Positions 8,228 to 16,776 of a DNA stretch of 64,000 nucleotides are shown in pieces. Origin of the DNA: Paenibacillus uliginis N3/975 (lineage in GTDB: Bacteria; Bacillota; Bacilli; Paenibacillales; Paenibacillaceae); assembly GCF_900177425.1 (NCBI RefSeq), contig NZ_LT840184.1:5825787-5889786 (forward strand). Direction: 5' to 3'. Both the position numbers and the translations under genes were made by a program. Numbering within the stretch: the first letter of the stretch is position 1; each line of letters opens with the position of its first letter. Under the pieces are notes generated by a model. That model ran no database searches. It worked only from the letters and a program-made list of their open reading frames with translations, and was not told where the DNA came from.

Positions 8228-8913
8228 TAGTTTTTCTGTATGTTTTCCTTAACTTTGTTGAGATGGTTAAGCAAGGCAAGCTTCGCCTTTACCGGATCGC
8301 GCTGCTTGATCGCCTGCACGATGAGCAGATGCTCCTCGTATACCTCGCTCTTTCGGCCTGGAATCTCCAACGTCTTATTGAGCGTCCTCTGCAAAAGATC
8401 CATGTGCAGCTCGATCATATTGATAAGCACAACGTTATGTGTCGCTTTCGCGATGGACAAGTGGAAGGCTTGATCCGGCTCTGATCGGTCTTCTCCTTCA
8501 AGATCGATCTGCCCCCACTTTTCGAAGGCAGCTTCAATTTCTGCGATGTCCTCCTCGGTTGCACGCTTTGCCGCCAGCTCCACGATCCCCGTTTCGAACA
8601 GCTCCCTCGCCTCCAACAGCTCGATAATGGTCGCACGTTCGATATTGTCCATAATGCGACTTCTGTCTTCTGCCACATCAAGCGCCTTGCTGAGGTAGCG
8701 TCCTCCTCCCGGTTTGACCTCAATCAGCCCTTCACGCTCCAAGATGCGAAATGCTTCCCTCAAGGTGCCCCGGCTTATGCCGAACGACTGGGCCAGCTCG
8801 CGCTCCGTCGGTAGGACGTCTCCCGGTGACAGATTTCCTTCCAAAATGAGATTCTTAATCTGCTCAATAACATCCTCGTAAACCCTATGGTATTTAATTC
8901 TCTTAATGGTCAT
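8215..8913 (-). CDS. GntR-family regulator, FadR subfamily (FCD domain)
   Basis: 232 residues from the ATG at MTIKRIKYHRVYEDV. Residues 8-75 form the winged helix (LSPGDVLPTERELAQSFG, ISRGTLREAFRILE) and the rest an all-helical FCD ligand domain with metal-site type histidines. A longer reading from a TTG at 8976 would put its first codons inside the operator palindrome and has no ribosome site, so I reject it. The regulator precedes, in the same direction, the AtuA/DUF4387/transporter/hydrolase genes and is flanked by two identical-type palindromes, so it most likely represses both itself and the operon. FCD domains usually bind small organic acids, which hints that the inducer is an acid or sugar acid (inference). 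Confidence 0.88.
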   Translation of the reverse strand: MTIKRIKYHRVYEDVIEQIKNLILEGNLSPGDVLPTERELAQSFGISRGTLREAFRILEREGLIEVKPGGGRYLSKALDVAEDRSRIMDNIERATIIELLEARELFETGIVELAAKRATEEDIAEIEAAFEKWGQIDLEGEDRSEPDQAFHLSIAKATHNVVLINMIELHMDLLQRTLNKTLEIPGRKSEVYEEHLLIVQAIKQRDPVKAKLALLNHLNKVKENIQKNYIHT

Positions 8914-8961
8914 ATGAATTTCCCTTACCCCTTCAATCCTTCTATCTCTATCCTGCGCATA

Positions 8962-8978
8962 AATTGGATCACCCAATT
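8962..8978. promoter_or_regulatory. Probable GntR/FadR-type operator, regulator side
   Basis: AATTGGATCACCCAATT matches the site at 8172-8188 in 16 of 17 positions. It lies about 50 bases upstream of the regulator's ATG, where it would give autoregulation. Confidence 0.7.
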
Positions 8979-9024
8979 ACCCGCATGTATAGAATAAACG
9001 CATCAAAAAGGGCTGTCAAGCATG

Positions 9025-9040
9025 AATATAGCGCTTACAA
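9025..9040 (-). promoter_or_regulatory. Possible cre (CcpA) site upstream of the GntR operon
   Basis: On the minus strand TTGTAAGCGCTATATT matches 14 of 16 positions of the consensus WTGNAARCGNWWNCAW; the left half is perfect and the right half weak. Position upstream of a sugar operon makes catabolite repression plausible, but one weak site proves little. Confidence 0.3.
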
Positions 9041-9125
9041 TCGTGCTTTTAACAGGTGATACCATTTACAGGCTGTCACTGCGATGCAGAACGGCTAGGT
9101 TACATGCAATGATAATTCGTACATT

Positions 9126-10043
9126 TTAGCCTGATTTTATCAACACCTTAAGCAATCTCAGCGCCGACCGCATACGGGGACGCTTCAAATGCTCTTGTAC
9201 ATAACGGTAATCGGTCAAGATCACTTTCGCATCGCGCATCGTATAAGCGAAATCATCATCAAAAAGCAGCCGGTACTCCCACACTCTTTTCTGCCAATGC
9301 GGAATGTTCTCCAACATCCAAGGATCATCAGTGCCGGGATGGAAGTACGTTTCACTGACCCCGTCTGGAAGCTTGTAAAGCTTATCCAGAATGCTCTGTT
9401 TAAAGCTTTCATAGGTTTCCCCCTCAAGCGAACCGAAGGGATGCGAGAGCAAATAATCCGGAATCGGCACACCGAACGTATCCGCGAGCGCTGATGCGAG
9501 GGCAACCGGACGTTCAACATTGGACAGCGAGCTTAGAAGCGGGTCCTCCTTATAGATGTAGCGAAAAAACCGTGATGGCAGCCCCCAGCGGGACGTCTTC
9601 CACAGCGTCTGCGGAAGCAGGCTACGCCCGGTCTCCATGCCGTACAAACTGCCCATATGGTTATCGACATGGCTTATGTTGATCCCAGCCTTTTTCACGA
9701 GATTGAACTGCGCCTCGATTTCCTTGATCACCGCTTTTGTCTCTGCCCCCTGCTCAAACTCCTTCACCGTGCGGTACTGGTATCCGTACTCGTCATGAAG
9801 CGAAGAGTGCCCCGTCAAGCTGCTCCACCGAAGCGTTTCAAATTCGCTTGTCATCGTCAGATGAAGTCCCACATTCCGCTGCTTCCGCCGAGCGCTCCAG
9901 TCGGCCGCCTCTTCAAATCCGGGAGCAGGGGCCATAATCGTTGCCGACGATGCTTTGCCCTCCTCCAATATGTGCATAATGGCCTTATTCATGGCCGCAC
10001 TCTGGCCGAAATCGTCACAGTTTATAATCAGCCTTTTTTCCAT
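9126..10043 (-). CDS. ChbG/YdjC-family carbohydrate deacetylase
   Basis: 305 residues from the ATG at MEKRLIINCDDFG, with GGGAGG upstream. Family motifs are clear: INCDDFGQS with the metal-binding aspartates, NVGLHLTMTSEF, and HVDNHMGSLYG with two histidines. YdjC-fold enzymes remove acetyl groups from N-acetylated di- or oligosaccharides such as chitobiose. Its start lies inside the 3' end of the upstream symporter gene (29-base overlap), so the two are translationally coupled and probably handle the same amino-sugar substrate. A longer reading (MLQKSNSK...) would lie deeper in the symporter gene and is less likely. No convincing terminator was seen after it. Confidence 0.87.
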   Translation of the reverse strand: MEKRLIINCDDFGQSAAMNKAIMHILEEGKASSATIMAPAPGFEEAADWSARRKQRNVGLHLTMTSEFETLRWSSLTGHSSLHDEYGYQYRTVKEFEQGAETKAVIKEIEAQFNLVKKAGINISHVDNHMGSLYGMETGRSLLPQTLWKTSRWGLPSRFFRYIYKEDPLLSSLSNVERPVALASALADTFGVPIPDYLLSHPFGSLEGETYESFKQSILDKLYKLPDGVSETYFHPGTDDPWMLENIPHWQKRVWEYRLLFDDDFAYTMRDAKVILTDYRYVQEHLKRPRMRSALRLLKVLIKSG

Positions 10044-11337
10044 GGTCGATGCCGCCTCCCGCTTGGTCTTTGAATTCGATTTTTGTAACAAAAGAGATTA
10101 GGAAAGATACCAGGAGCAGACACAACGGAACGACACTGATCAGATACCTGAATGTCGATTCCGGATCAGATCCGGGGTTATCACCGCTTTCATAACCGAA
10201 TATCAATCCGACGATGAAGAACGCCAGGGCCGAGATCAGACCGCTTGAGCGGGTAATAAATCCGCTGACCGCTGTGTAAATGCCCTCTCTACGTTGTCCT
10301 GTTCTCTCTGCATCCTCATCAATAATATTGCCGCTGACCATGGCTGGTGTCACCAGAAAGCCTGCAAGACCGAAGCCAACCGCAATTCCTGCCGTCACAC
10401 CGCTGACCAGATCATATCCGAACCAGAGGGGAATAACGGACAGCCCGTACACCGCAAGAGACAACCGCCATGCCTTGACTCCATCCATTCTGCGAATAAT
10501 CCAGTACCAGACGAAGACAAGCGGAATAACCGATATAAATACCGACGCCAACAGGATCGACACCTGTTCTTCCGGAATTTTAAGGACATACTTGGCGTAA
10601 AAAGGAATGATCGAGCTAATGAGTCCATTTACCGTTTGGGCGAACGAGTTGGAAATGTTAAACACCCAAAACTTTTTGTTCCGCAGCGTCTGACGAAACG
10701 CATCAACCAGCTTAAGCGGTTCGCTCTCCACCGGATCGTATCTTTCCTTCACACTCATCATACAGATGAACATAAAGGCACCAAAGATAAACGCATACAG
10801 TATTGCCATGTTGGAGAAGCCCATCGCACCGAACAAAATCGGGGTCAATGCTGTACCAATAAGAAGCGCCACCACCTGATACCCCTGTTGAATAGCGGAA
10901 GCTTTGGCGCGGGCCCGGTCTCCGCGGAACAGCTCGGGAAACAATGCGCCGTAGTTCACCCACAGCACGGTTTCCACCGCCTCATACAAAATAAGCGCCA
11001 CCAGAAACCACGTAAACAATCCGTTCTCTGATAATCCTTCCGGTGGTGAAAATACGAGTACAAATGTCAGCATAAACAGTGGAATAGCCCCGAACACCCA
11101 CGGCCTGCGGCGCCCAAATCGCGTCTTGGTACGATCCGACCAGTACCCAAATAAGGGGTTGTTAACTGCATCCCAGATGAGAAAGATCGTCCTTGCCAGC
11201 GTTGCCAGTCCAATGCCGAGCCCCAGCTTATCCACATAAAAATAGCTGTAAAATGAACTAAATGCCTGACTTGGAACCATCATCGCAAACATCCCTAACG
11301 AAAATGCATACGGTGAATTCATCCAGCTGCGCTTCAT
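10015..11337 (-). CDS. GPH-family (MFS) sugar:cation symporter
   Basis: 440 residues with about twelve membrane helices and the cytoplasmic loop signature SDRTKTRFGRRRPW near residue 65, typical of glycoside-pentoside-hexuronide:cation symporters. These bring glycosides or uronides in with Na+ or H+. The overlap with the deacetylase gene suggests uptake of an N-acetylated oligosaccharide followed by cytoplasmic deacetylation (inference). It is followed upstream by a terminator belonging to the next gene, so the pair forms its own two-gene unit. Confidence 0.88.
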   Translation of the reverse strand: MKRSWMNSPYAFSLGMFAMMVPSQAFSSFYSYFYVDKLGLGIGLATLARTIFLIWDAVNNPLFGYWSDRTKTRFGRRRPWVFGAIPLFMLTFVLVFSPPEGLSENGLFTWFLVALILYEAVETVLWVNYGALFPELFRGDRARAKASAIQQGYQVVALLIGTALTPILFGAMGFSNMAILYAFIFGAFMFICMMSVKERYDPVESEPLKLVDAFRQTLRNKKFWVFNISNSFAQTVNGLISSIIPFYAKYVLKIPEEQVSILLASVFISVIPLVFVWYWIIRRMDGVKAWRLSLAVYGLSVIPLWFGYDLVSGVTAGIAVGFGLAGFLVTPAMVSGNIIDEDAERTGQRREGIYTAVSGFITRSSGLISALAFFIVGLIFGYESGDNPGSDPESTFRYLISVVPLCLLLVSFLISFVTKIEFKDQAGGGIDHGKKADYKL

Positions 11338-11445
11338 GCGCTTTCCCCCTATACGGTAAGATCAAGGAATAATAATGGTGTACAGTATTCGGCAGAGTCC
11401 CAGATTATTCCTTTAGTATAGAGGCGGGGGAGAATATTCCTATGG

Positions 11446-11480
11446 GACAAAAAAGCCTGACCGTATCCGGTCAGGCTTCA
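11446..11480 (-). terminator. Rho-independent terminator of the stalk-domain gene
   Basis: Perfect 10-bp stem AAGCCTGACC / GGTCAGGCTT with a six-base loop, followed on the minus strand by a T-run. It lies 20 bases after the stop at 11499. Confidence 0.9.
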
Positions 11481-11498
11481 AGCTCGTTCTATCTCATG

Positions 11499-12542
11499 CT
11501 ATTTCACAAGAACTAGTTTAGACGCATTGCCAATTGGCGGCAAGCTTTTTGTCAGCACAGGGCTGTAGAAAGCAAGGAGCTTGTCTTCCTTTTTCAGTTC
11601 GCTCGCTTTCACTTCCTTGCCGTCCTGATCCACAATGATTGTCTCAGGAGACAGGTTCAGCACTACTTCCTCTGGCGAGGTCTCCGTCATACCGAAGCCT
11701 TTCACCGTAATCTTCGTGCCAGCATCACTGGAAGCAACCTCCGTAACCGATCCTGACGTTCCGATCCAATCTTTCACTTCGGAATCCTTCTTCACCTTGA
11801 TCTCATAAGCGTATGTCTGACCTGGCAGACTCATCGTCATAGCAAGGCTGTGCTCCACATCGATATCAAGACCGAGAGACAAGTCTTTAAGCTCAATCTT
11901 GTCACCGGCTGCATTCAGGATGACTGTGTTCTCATCCACATTCAAGATCGTACCTTCCGTTCCTGCGCCATTGATATGTACCGCTTTGCGGTCCGCATCG
12001 TTGTGAACCGCGGTAATGACGCCGCTGGATGTCATCGTCTTCACATCCTCTGCTTCTGACGTAATGCTCACACGTGCGCCGTCAACCGCTACGCCATGGT
12101 GAAGGACGTCGCTGAAAAACTTTGCAGGTACATACAGATTACCGAGGTTGTTTACTGGGGCCGATCCAAGCTCCACATTCATTTTGTTCACATTATACTG
12201 GTCCTTATCTGTTTGCACGAGGGTCCATACCGAAGTATCCTGCTTCGTTAACTCTGCAGAACGTTCCTTGGCGTTCCACTTGATTTCATAGCCCAAAGCT
12301 TCTGAAATCTCACGCAACGGCAGCATAATCTGTTTGCTTTCCTGATTCATAAACCCGGTGTTTTTAGCATCCTTGCCGTTAATGGTTACCGAATAGTTCA
12401 AAATGGCTGAGATCACTTCGGCTTGCTGGAGATCTCCTCCTTGGCTTACATCAGCGCTTGGTGCGGCATAAACTGCCCCACCGGATACAGCCAGTGCCGA
12501 GACCAGAAGTGCTGCTGCCTGCTTCTTAAGATGTTTCTTCAT
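11499..12542 (-). CDS. Exported protein with copper-amine-oxidase-type stalk domain
   Basis: 347 residues if translation starts at MKKHLKKQAAALL, nine bases after AAAGG; in-frame ATGs two and three codons upstream are also possible. An N-terminal signal peptide ends near VYAAPSA. Residues about 50-150 form a PF07833 stalk domain (NYSVTINGKDAKNTGF, IMLPLREISEALGYEIKWN, NLYVPAKFFSDVLHHG). The remaining 190 residues contain repeated short beta units and end in SKLVLVK. Such proteins sit at the cell surface in Paenibacillus and often have structural or wall-associated roles. It is monocistronic, with its own terminator. No partner enzyme is encoded, and the function is unknown. Confidence 0.8.
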   Translation of the reverse strand: MKKHLKKQAAALLVSALAVSGGAVYAAPSADVSQGGDLQQAEVISAILNYSVTINGKDAKNTGFMNQESKQIMLPLREISEALGYEIKWNAKERSAELTKQDTSVWTLVQTDKDQYNVNKMNVELGSAPVNNLGNLYVPAKFFSDVLHHGVAVDGARVSITSEAEDVKTMTSSGVITAVHNDADRKAVHINGAGTEGTILNVDENTVILNAAGDKIELKDLSLGLDIDVEHSLAMTMSLPGQTYAYEIKVKKDSEVKDWIGTSGSVTEVASSDAGTKITVKGFGMTETSPEEVVLNLSPETIIVDQDGKEVKASELKKEDKLLAFYSPVLTKSLPPIGNASKLVLVK

Positions 12543-12739
12543 GTTCATCATCCTTTCTGGTTTGTCTGGGAAGTCAATTCCTTCTTGTCTATTGACGCAA
12601 AACTCCCTCATGATGTTGCACTATTAGAGAAATCGATGAATACTTCATGAAAGTTAGATGTGCTTGTTTTGTACAAAATTAAATACCAATGATATTTTTT
12701 GTCCATTGAGTAGAAGAAAGAAATCCTTTATTATTCACT

Positions 12740-12756
12740 TTATTAATCATTATCTA
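12740..12756. promoter_or_regulatory. Probable Fur box upstream of the iron-binding lipoprotein
   Basis: TTATTAATCATTATCTA matches the 7-1-7 Fur palindrome in 14 of 17 positions (right half nearly perfect) and lies about 35 bases upstream of the start codon. Repression under iron-replete conditions is expected. Confidence 0.6.
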
Positions 12757-12789
12757 TAATATTGCCATCTACTCAGGAGGAAAATACAT

Positions 12790-13788
12790 ATGAAACATAC
12801 TAAAGCAATCTATACGTTTTTACTATTAGCTACATTGATCGGCTCTTTGTTAGTAGGTTGCAGCACGAATTCTGAAGAACCAAATAATGAAATGCCAACA
12901 AGTGCCGAAAACACCTTGCCTGCTTCGGATCAAGAAGCTGACAATACTAAAGAAATGGAGTCTTCCACACAAAAATATACAGATTATTTAGGTCATCAAG
13001 TGGATATCCCTACATCCCCGCAACGTGTCATTTTTGCTGGCGAGACATTTGGAGATCTAGTAGCACTTGACGTAACTGCTGTCGGAGGAAGTTATATAAA
13101 AGATCACGTGTTTGAAGATCAAGTGAAAGACACCGAAGAAATTGGTTTTCCAATCAGTTTGGAAAAAACACTTGAACTTAATCCAGATTTGATTATTACA
13201 GCAAATACGGATGAAAGTGAGTATGAACAGCTTTCCAAAATAGCTCCTACATTAATGTTTGATACTTTCGCACCATTGGAAGATCGGATGACCTTATTAG
13301 GCGATATCCTCGGGAAACAGCAACAGGCAAAAAAATGGCTCACTGAATACCAGACTAAAAACGAAGCGATGTGGAAGCAGCTTCAGGAGGAAGTCATAGA
13401 ACCTGGAGAAACTGCTTCTGTCTTTACGTATTATCCGGGAGATAGACTGTTTGTCATGGCAGGCACAGGACTTCCACAGTTCTTGTATGATCCTAATGGC
13501 TTTAAACCTGTTGACATGATTCAGGATATAATCGATGCAAAAAAAGGCTTTGAACATATCTCACTGGAGCTATTGCCGAAGTACGCCGGTGACCGAGTTT
13601 TTATTCTAAACGCAGTCGGTGATGAAGCACAGCAGTCGACAGCAAATTTAATGAAGAGCAAAATCTGGCTTGATCTCCCAGCAGTTAAGAAAGGCAACGT
13701 CTACTTTATTGATATCATTAAAGCAAGCAGTGATGCCTCGACAAGAGAATGGCTGCTGGAGGAATTACCGCGAATGCTGAAGAAATAA
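12790..13788 (+). CDS. Iron-siderophore ABC transporter substrate-binding lipoprotein
   Basis: 332 residues with lipobox LLVGC (Cys24), an acidic Ser/Glu-rich linker to residue 60, and a class III periplasmic-binding domain (PF01497, FeuA/FhuD type) from residue 63: SPQRVIFAGETFGDLVAL, NPDLIITANTDESEYEQLS, YAGDRVFIL. CAGGAGG lies eight bases upstream of the ATG. A Fur box precedes it and a terminator follows. It should capture a ferric siderophore outside the cell. No permease or ATPase is adjacent, so it must borrow them. Its domain is strikingly similar to the C-terminal half of the next gene, an AraC-type regulator, pointing to a duplication and to a shared ligand. Confidence 0.9.
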   Translation: MKHTKAIYTFLLLATLIGSLLVGCSTNSEEPNNEMPTSAENTLPASDQEADNTKEMESSTQKYTDYLGHQVDIPTSPQRVIFAGETFGDLVALDVTAVGGSYIKDHVFEDQVKDTEEIGFPISLEKTLELNPDLIITANTDESEYEQLSKIAPTLMFDTFAPLEDRMTLLGDILGKQQQAKKWLTEYQTKNEAMWKQLQEEVIEPGETASVFTYYPGDRLFVMAGTGLPQFLYDPNGFKPVDMIQDIIDAKKGFEHISLELLPKYAGDRVFILNAVGDEAQQSTANLMKSKIWLDLPAVKKGNVYFIDIIKASSDASTREWLLEELPRMLKK

Positions 13789-13816
13789 GTGTTGATACCC
13801 ATAATTGGAACAGATC

Positions 13817-13850
13817 AGAAGCGTTGTAATCTTTATTGCAATGCTTCTTT
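13817..13850 (+). terminator. Probable terminator after the iron-binding lipoprotein gene
   Basis: Imperfect 14-bp stem beginning AGAAGC and ending GCTTCT with a CTTT loop, followed by TTTGTTCTTT. It separates the lipoprotein gene from the regulator, which has its own Fur box. Confidence 0.65.
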
Positions 13851-13873
13851 GTTCTTTATACAATTGAACTTAT

Positions 13874-13890
13874 TTGATAATCATTATCAA
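13874..13890. promoter_or_regulatory. Fur box upstream of the AraC-binding-protein fusion
   Basis: TTGATAATCATTATCAA is a 17-bp palindrome with only the centre base unpaired, an essentially perfect Fur box. It lies 23 bases upstream of the preferred start codon, overlapping the expected promoter. It also rules out a longer reading whose first codon would fall on its first base. Confidence 0.9.
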
Positions 13891-13912
13891 CCGAGAAAGG
13901 AGACCTATAGAG

Positions 13913-15586
13913 ATGCTTCATCGCAAAAAAACGTCTGTGCCACTCCGTTCTCTTCTGTTTCACCTGGTGGACATTAATTTATATAACAGGCCTGCAGGCT
14001 GGGAATCCGAAAAACTATCGACCAATCAACATACACTTTACTTTTTTTCTAGCGGGAATGGAAGGTTATCTATTAATCAATATCCCTATCAATTATCTAT
14101 CGACAAATGCTATATGGTTGCTCCTGGAACGATGCTCCATATTGAAAATATGGTAGATTCCCCTCTCTGTTATTATCAAATCACTTTTAATGCAATTCGA
14201 GTCGGGGATACCACCCACGATACATTTACAAATGACATTATTTCCAATCACAATGGATTTACTATGCACCACTATTCACGATTCATTCGACTTACTGAAG
14301 AATTACATTCCAATAAAAATAGTATTTCGGATATGGAATCTTTTCGGCAGCACCTTCGATTTCAAGAACTGATGGGCTTGTTGTTCGAGCATAACCTGTA
14401 TTCTGATCAATCTTATATCACTGCTCTGTCGGTCAATAATACAATTCAGTATTTGCAGGATAATTACATGCATAGGATATCGGTCAAACAGCTTGCTGAG
14501 TTAGCAGAAGTTCCTTTGTGGCAGTATACACCCATTTTCCATAAATTAACCGGAAAGAAGCCTCTCGATTATTTAAACGAGCTTCGCATTAATCACTCCA
14601 AAGAATGGTTGATGTGTTCGGACGAACCACTGCGCAAGATCGCTCATCGGGTTGGTTTTGAGGATGAATTTTACTTCAATCGCCGTTTCCGACAAACGAC
14701 GGGCATCACTCCAAGGCAATATGCCAATTCGATGCGCAATAAAAATCGTGTAAAGGATTGGACAGGCCATCTGGTCGCCATTCCGGATAAGCCCGCACGT
14801 ATTATTTTCCATAGCGAGACGTTCGGTGACTTACTGGCTCTAGGCATTGAAGCAGTCGGGGGCGGGTATTCATTCATAGCACAAGCATTACTTGAGGATC
14901 AGATTCGCAATGTAGAAGATGTAGGGTGCCCGATTGATGTCGAGAAGTTAATCGCTATTAAACCCGATTTAATTATTTTTGCTAATGCTGACGAGAACCA
15001 GTATCAGAAGATCTCGCAGATCGCCCCAACCGTAACATTCAACTCCTTCGCGTCCCTTGAACAGCGTCTGCTTACCTTAGGAGATTGGTTTGACCGCAAA
15101 CAAGCAGCTGAGCAATGGTTGAATATCTATCATACTAAAGCCGTTGCCATGTGGAAGCAGTTACGCTGTGAGATCAAACCCGGTGAAACAGCATCCGTGT
15201 TCATCATTGAGCATGGCAAACGGCTGTTTGTTATGGGTACAATCGGGTTGTCTTCCGCACTGTATCACCCGCTCGGCTTTCAGCCTGTAGAAAAAATCCA
15301 GGAGGTGCTTGACTTAGGTGAAGAATTCAGGGAAATCCCTAAAACAGATTTACCTGGATATGCCGGTGATCGGATTTTTATGCTGCTGCCTGACAATCCG
15401 GTATCCCGGAAAGAGGCTAACGGCTTGATAAACGATCCCATTTGGAAAAATCTATCTGCTGTAAAAAATGGTTGTGCTTATATCCTTGAAGCAAACGAGT
15501 GGAACCATAGTGACGCCTTAATTAGAGAAAAAGTGCTGGATATGCTGCCTAATTTACTGATAAAAAACAAGAGAGCACAGCTTTAA
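13913..15586 (+). CDS. AraC-family regulator fused to a siderophore-binding domain (Btr-like)
   Basis: 557 residues from the ATG at MLHRKKTSVPL, ten bases after AAAGGAG. Residues 10-90 look like a cupin-type AraC ligand domain; 175-272 are the two helix-turn-helix units (VKQLAELAEVPLWQYTPIF and IAHRVGFEDEFYFNRRFR); 290-555 are a PF01497 binding-protein domain with no signal peptide. This is the architecture of B. subtilis Btr (YbbB), which activates the bacillibactin uptake genes when its C-terminal domain binds the ferric siderophore in the cytoplasm. The binding domain aligns along its length with the upstream lipoprotein (ETFGDLLALGIEAVGGGY against ETFGDLVALDVTAVGGSY). The likely role is iron- and siderophore-dependent activation of the neighbouring lipoprotein and possibly unlinked permease genes. 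Confidence 0.9.
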   Translation: MLHRKKTSVPLRSLLFHLVDINLYNRPAGWESEKLSTNQHTLYFFSSGNGRLSINQYPYQLSIDKCYMVAPGTMLHIENMVDSPLCYYQITFNAIRVGDTTHDTFTNDIISNHNGFTMHHYSRFIRLTEELHSNKNSISDMESFRQHLRFQELMGLLFEHNLYSDQSYITALSVNNTIQYLQDNYMHRISVKQLAELAEVPLWQYTPIFHKLTGKKPLDYLNELRINHSKEWLMCSDEPLRKIAHRVGFEDEFYFNRRFRQTTGITPRQYANSMRNKNRVKDWTGHLVAIPDKPARIIFHSETFGDLLALGIEAVGGGYSFIAQALLEDQIRNVEDVGCPIDVEKLIAIKPDLIIFANADENQYQKISQIAPTVTFNSFASLEQRLLTLGDWFDRKQAAEQWLNIYHTKAVAMWKQLRCEIKPGETASVFIIEHGKRLFVMGTIGLSSALYHPLGFQPVEKIQEVLDLGEEFREIPKTDLPGYAGDRIFMLLPDNPVSRKEANGLINDPIWKNLSAVKNGCAYILEANEWNHSDALIREKVLDMLPNLLIKNKRAQL

Positions 15587-15724
15587 TGCTTCATTTCATT
15601 AACAAACAATCCATTTTGCAACCCGAAGCCAACTTCGATAGACTTATAATATAGATATCCGGCTTAGCTGATAACCATTAATGAAACAGCAAACTTCATC
15701 TCACCAGAGGAGGAATTCCCCTCT

Positions 15725-16648
15725 ATGACCATAGATAAAACATCCCTTGCTCTCTCCTTTAAAAGAGCCAATTCGGTAATGAACCACTCCTTAAACCGGA
15801 TAGAGCAACCGGAGCTTACACTCGACATTCACTATTGGGGATTTATGCCCCAGCATTTTGATAATACGGAGCACAAGCATTCCTTTTTCGAAGCCTGTTA
15901 TGTTTTGACGGGATACGGATCCTATTGGGAAGGTCCTAATCATTATGCCCTATCACCAGGTTCTTTGTTTCTCTCCAGACCGGGTGTCCTGCACTCAATC
16001 AAGAGTGATGAGGGCCTGTCACTGAGCTATGTTGCCTTCGAACCAGAAGTGTCAGCCTGCAGCGAGCTTTATCAACAGGCGTTCGGAATGCTCGCTAAAC
16101 AGGGCACACCCGTGATACAAGAAAGCCTTCTGCAACCTCCGGGAATGTTATGGAATTCGCTCATATCCTTGTTCCATCATGACATGACCTATCCACCGCT
16201 CGCCCTGCAAAGCACGGCCCTATCCTTAATATTGTCCATTCTCGTGGCTCATGGGCCAAAACTGCATATGGATTCCGTTGATATTGAAATGAACGAAGAA
16301 GGGGCATCTATCGTCCACCAGGCTGAATTATTTATAAAAGATAATCTGAGTGAACCTCTTCCGCTCCAGCGGGTCGCCAATCATTTGCACATCACCTCAC
16401 GGCATTTGACGCGACTGTTCAGTAAATACGGGCATCAATCATTTGTTCACTATGTTCAGGAGCAGCGTGTGCAAAAGGCCAAAAGCCTACTTCTGAACAG
16501 TGATCGGCAGATCAAAGAGATTGCCGTCATATGCGGGTTTGAATCTGTTCACTACTTTACACGCGTGTTTACAGCGAAGCTTGGTGTAACCCCCGCACGA
16601 TTCAGACGCTCACAATTTACGGAAGGACGCTTCGATTCGAACCTGTAA
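15725..16648 (+). CDS. AraC-family regulator with N-terminal cupin domain
   Basis: 307 residues. The first 170 form an AraC-type sugar-sensing cupin (EHKHSFFEACYVLTGYGSYW, ALSPGSLFLSRPGVLHSI); residues about 205-300 hold the paired helix-turn-helix (LQRVANHLHITSRHLTRLF, IAVICGFESVHYFTRVF, GVTPARFRR). AGAGGAGG lies upstream of the ATG; the site can partly pair with CCTCT just before the start, a possible translation brake. It precedes the isomerase, ROK kinase and GH38-like genes and is the natural candidate for their activator. Confidence 0.88.
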   Translation: MTIDKTSLALSFKRANSVMNHSLNRIEQPELTLDIHYWGFMPQHFDNTEHKHSFFEACYVLTGYGSYWEGPNHYALSPGSLFLSRPGVLHSIKSDEGLSLSYVAFEPEVSACSELYQQAFGMLAKQGTPVIQESLLQPPGMLWNSLISLFHHDMTYPPLALQSTALSLILSILVAHGPKLHMDSVDIEMNEEGASIVHQAELFIKDNLSEPLPLQRVANHLHITSRHLTRLFSKYGHQSFVHYVQEQRVQKAKSLLLNSDRQIKEIAVICGFESVHYFTRVFTAKLGVTPARFRRSQFTEGRFDSNL

Positions 16649-16776
16649 ACTGTAAGGTTTACGCACATACATGTCCTGATCGTACAAAAACCCTTCCTCT
16701 TTTTATAAAGACGCTTCTCCCTTCTGCTTCTACAATGAAATCGTATCACCTTACAGAAGGGAGGAAGTTTTACCCC

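Noticed and set aside
8914..8976. TTG start giving a 253-residue GntR regulator
   Set aside because: The start lies in the operator palindrome, has no ribosome site, and the added residues are not part of the GntR fold.
10294..11031. 245-codon open frame on the plus strand
   Set aside because: Antisense to the GPH symporter; residue composition (Arg/His/Asn-rich, charged) is typical of a shadow of membrane-protein codons.
15708..15724. Ribosome-site hairpin (AGAGG / CCTCT) before the AraC gene as a riboswitch or thermometer
   Set aside because: The stem is only five pairs and there is no conserved aptamer-like sequence; mentioned with the gene only.
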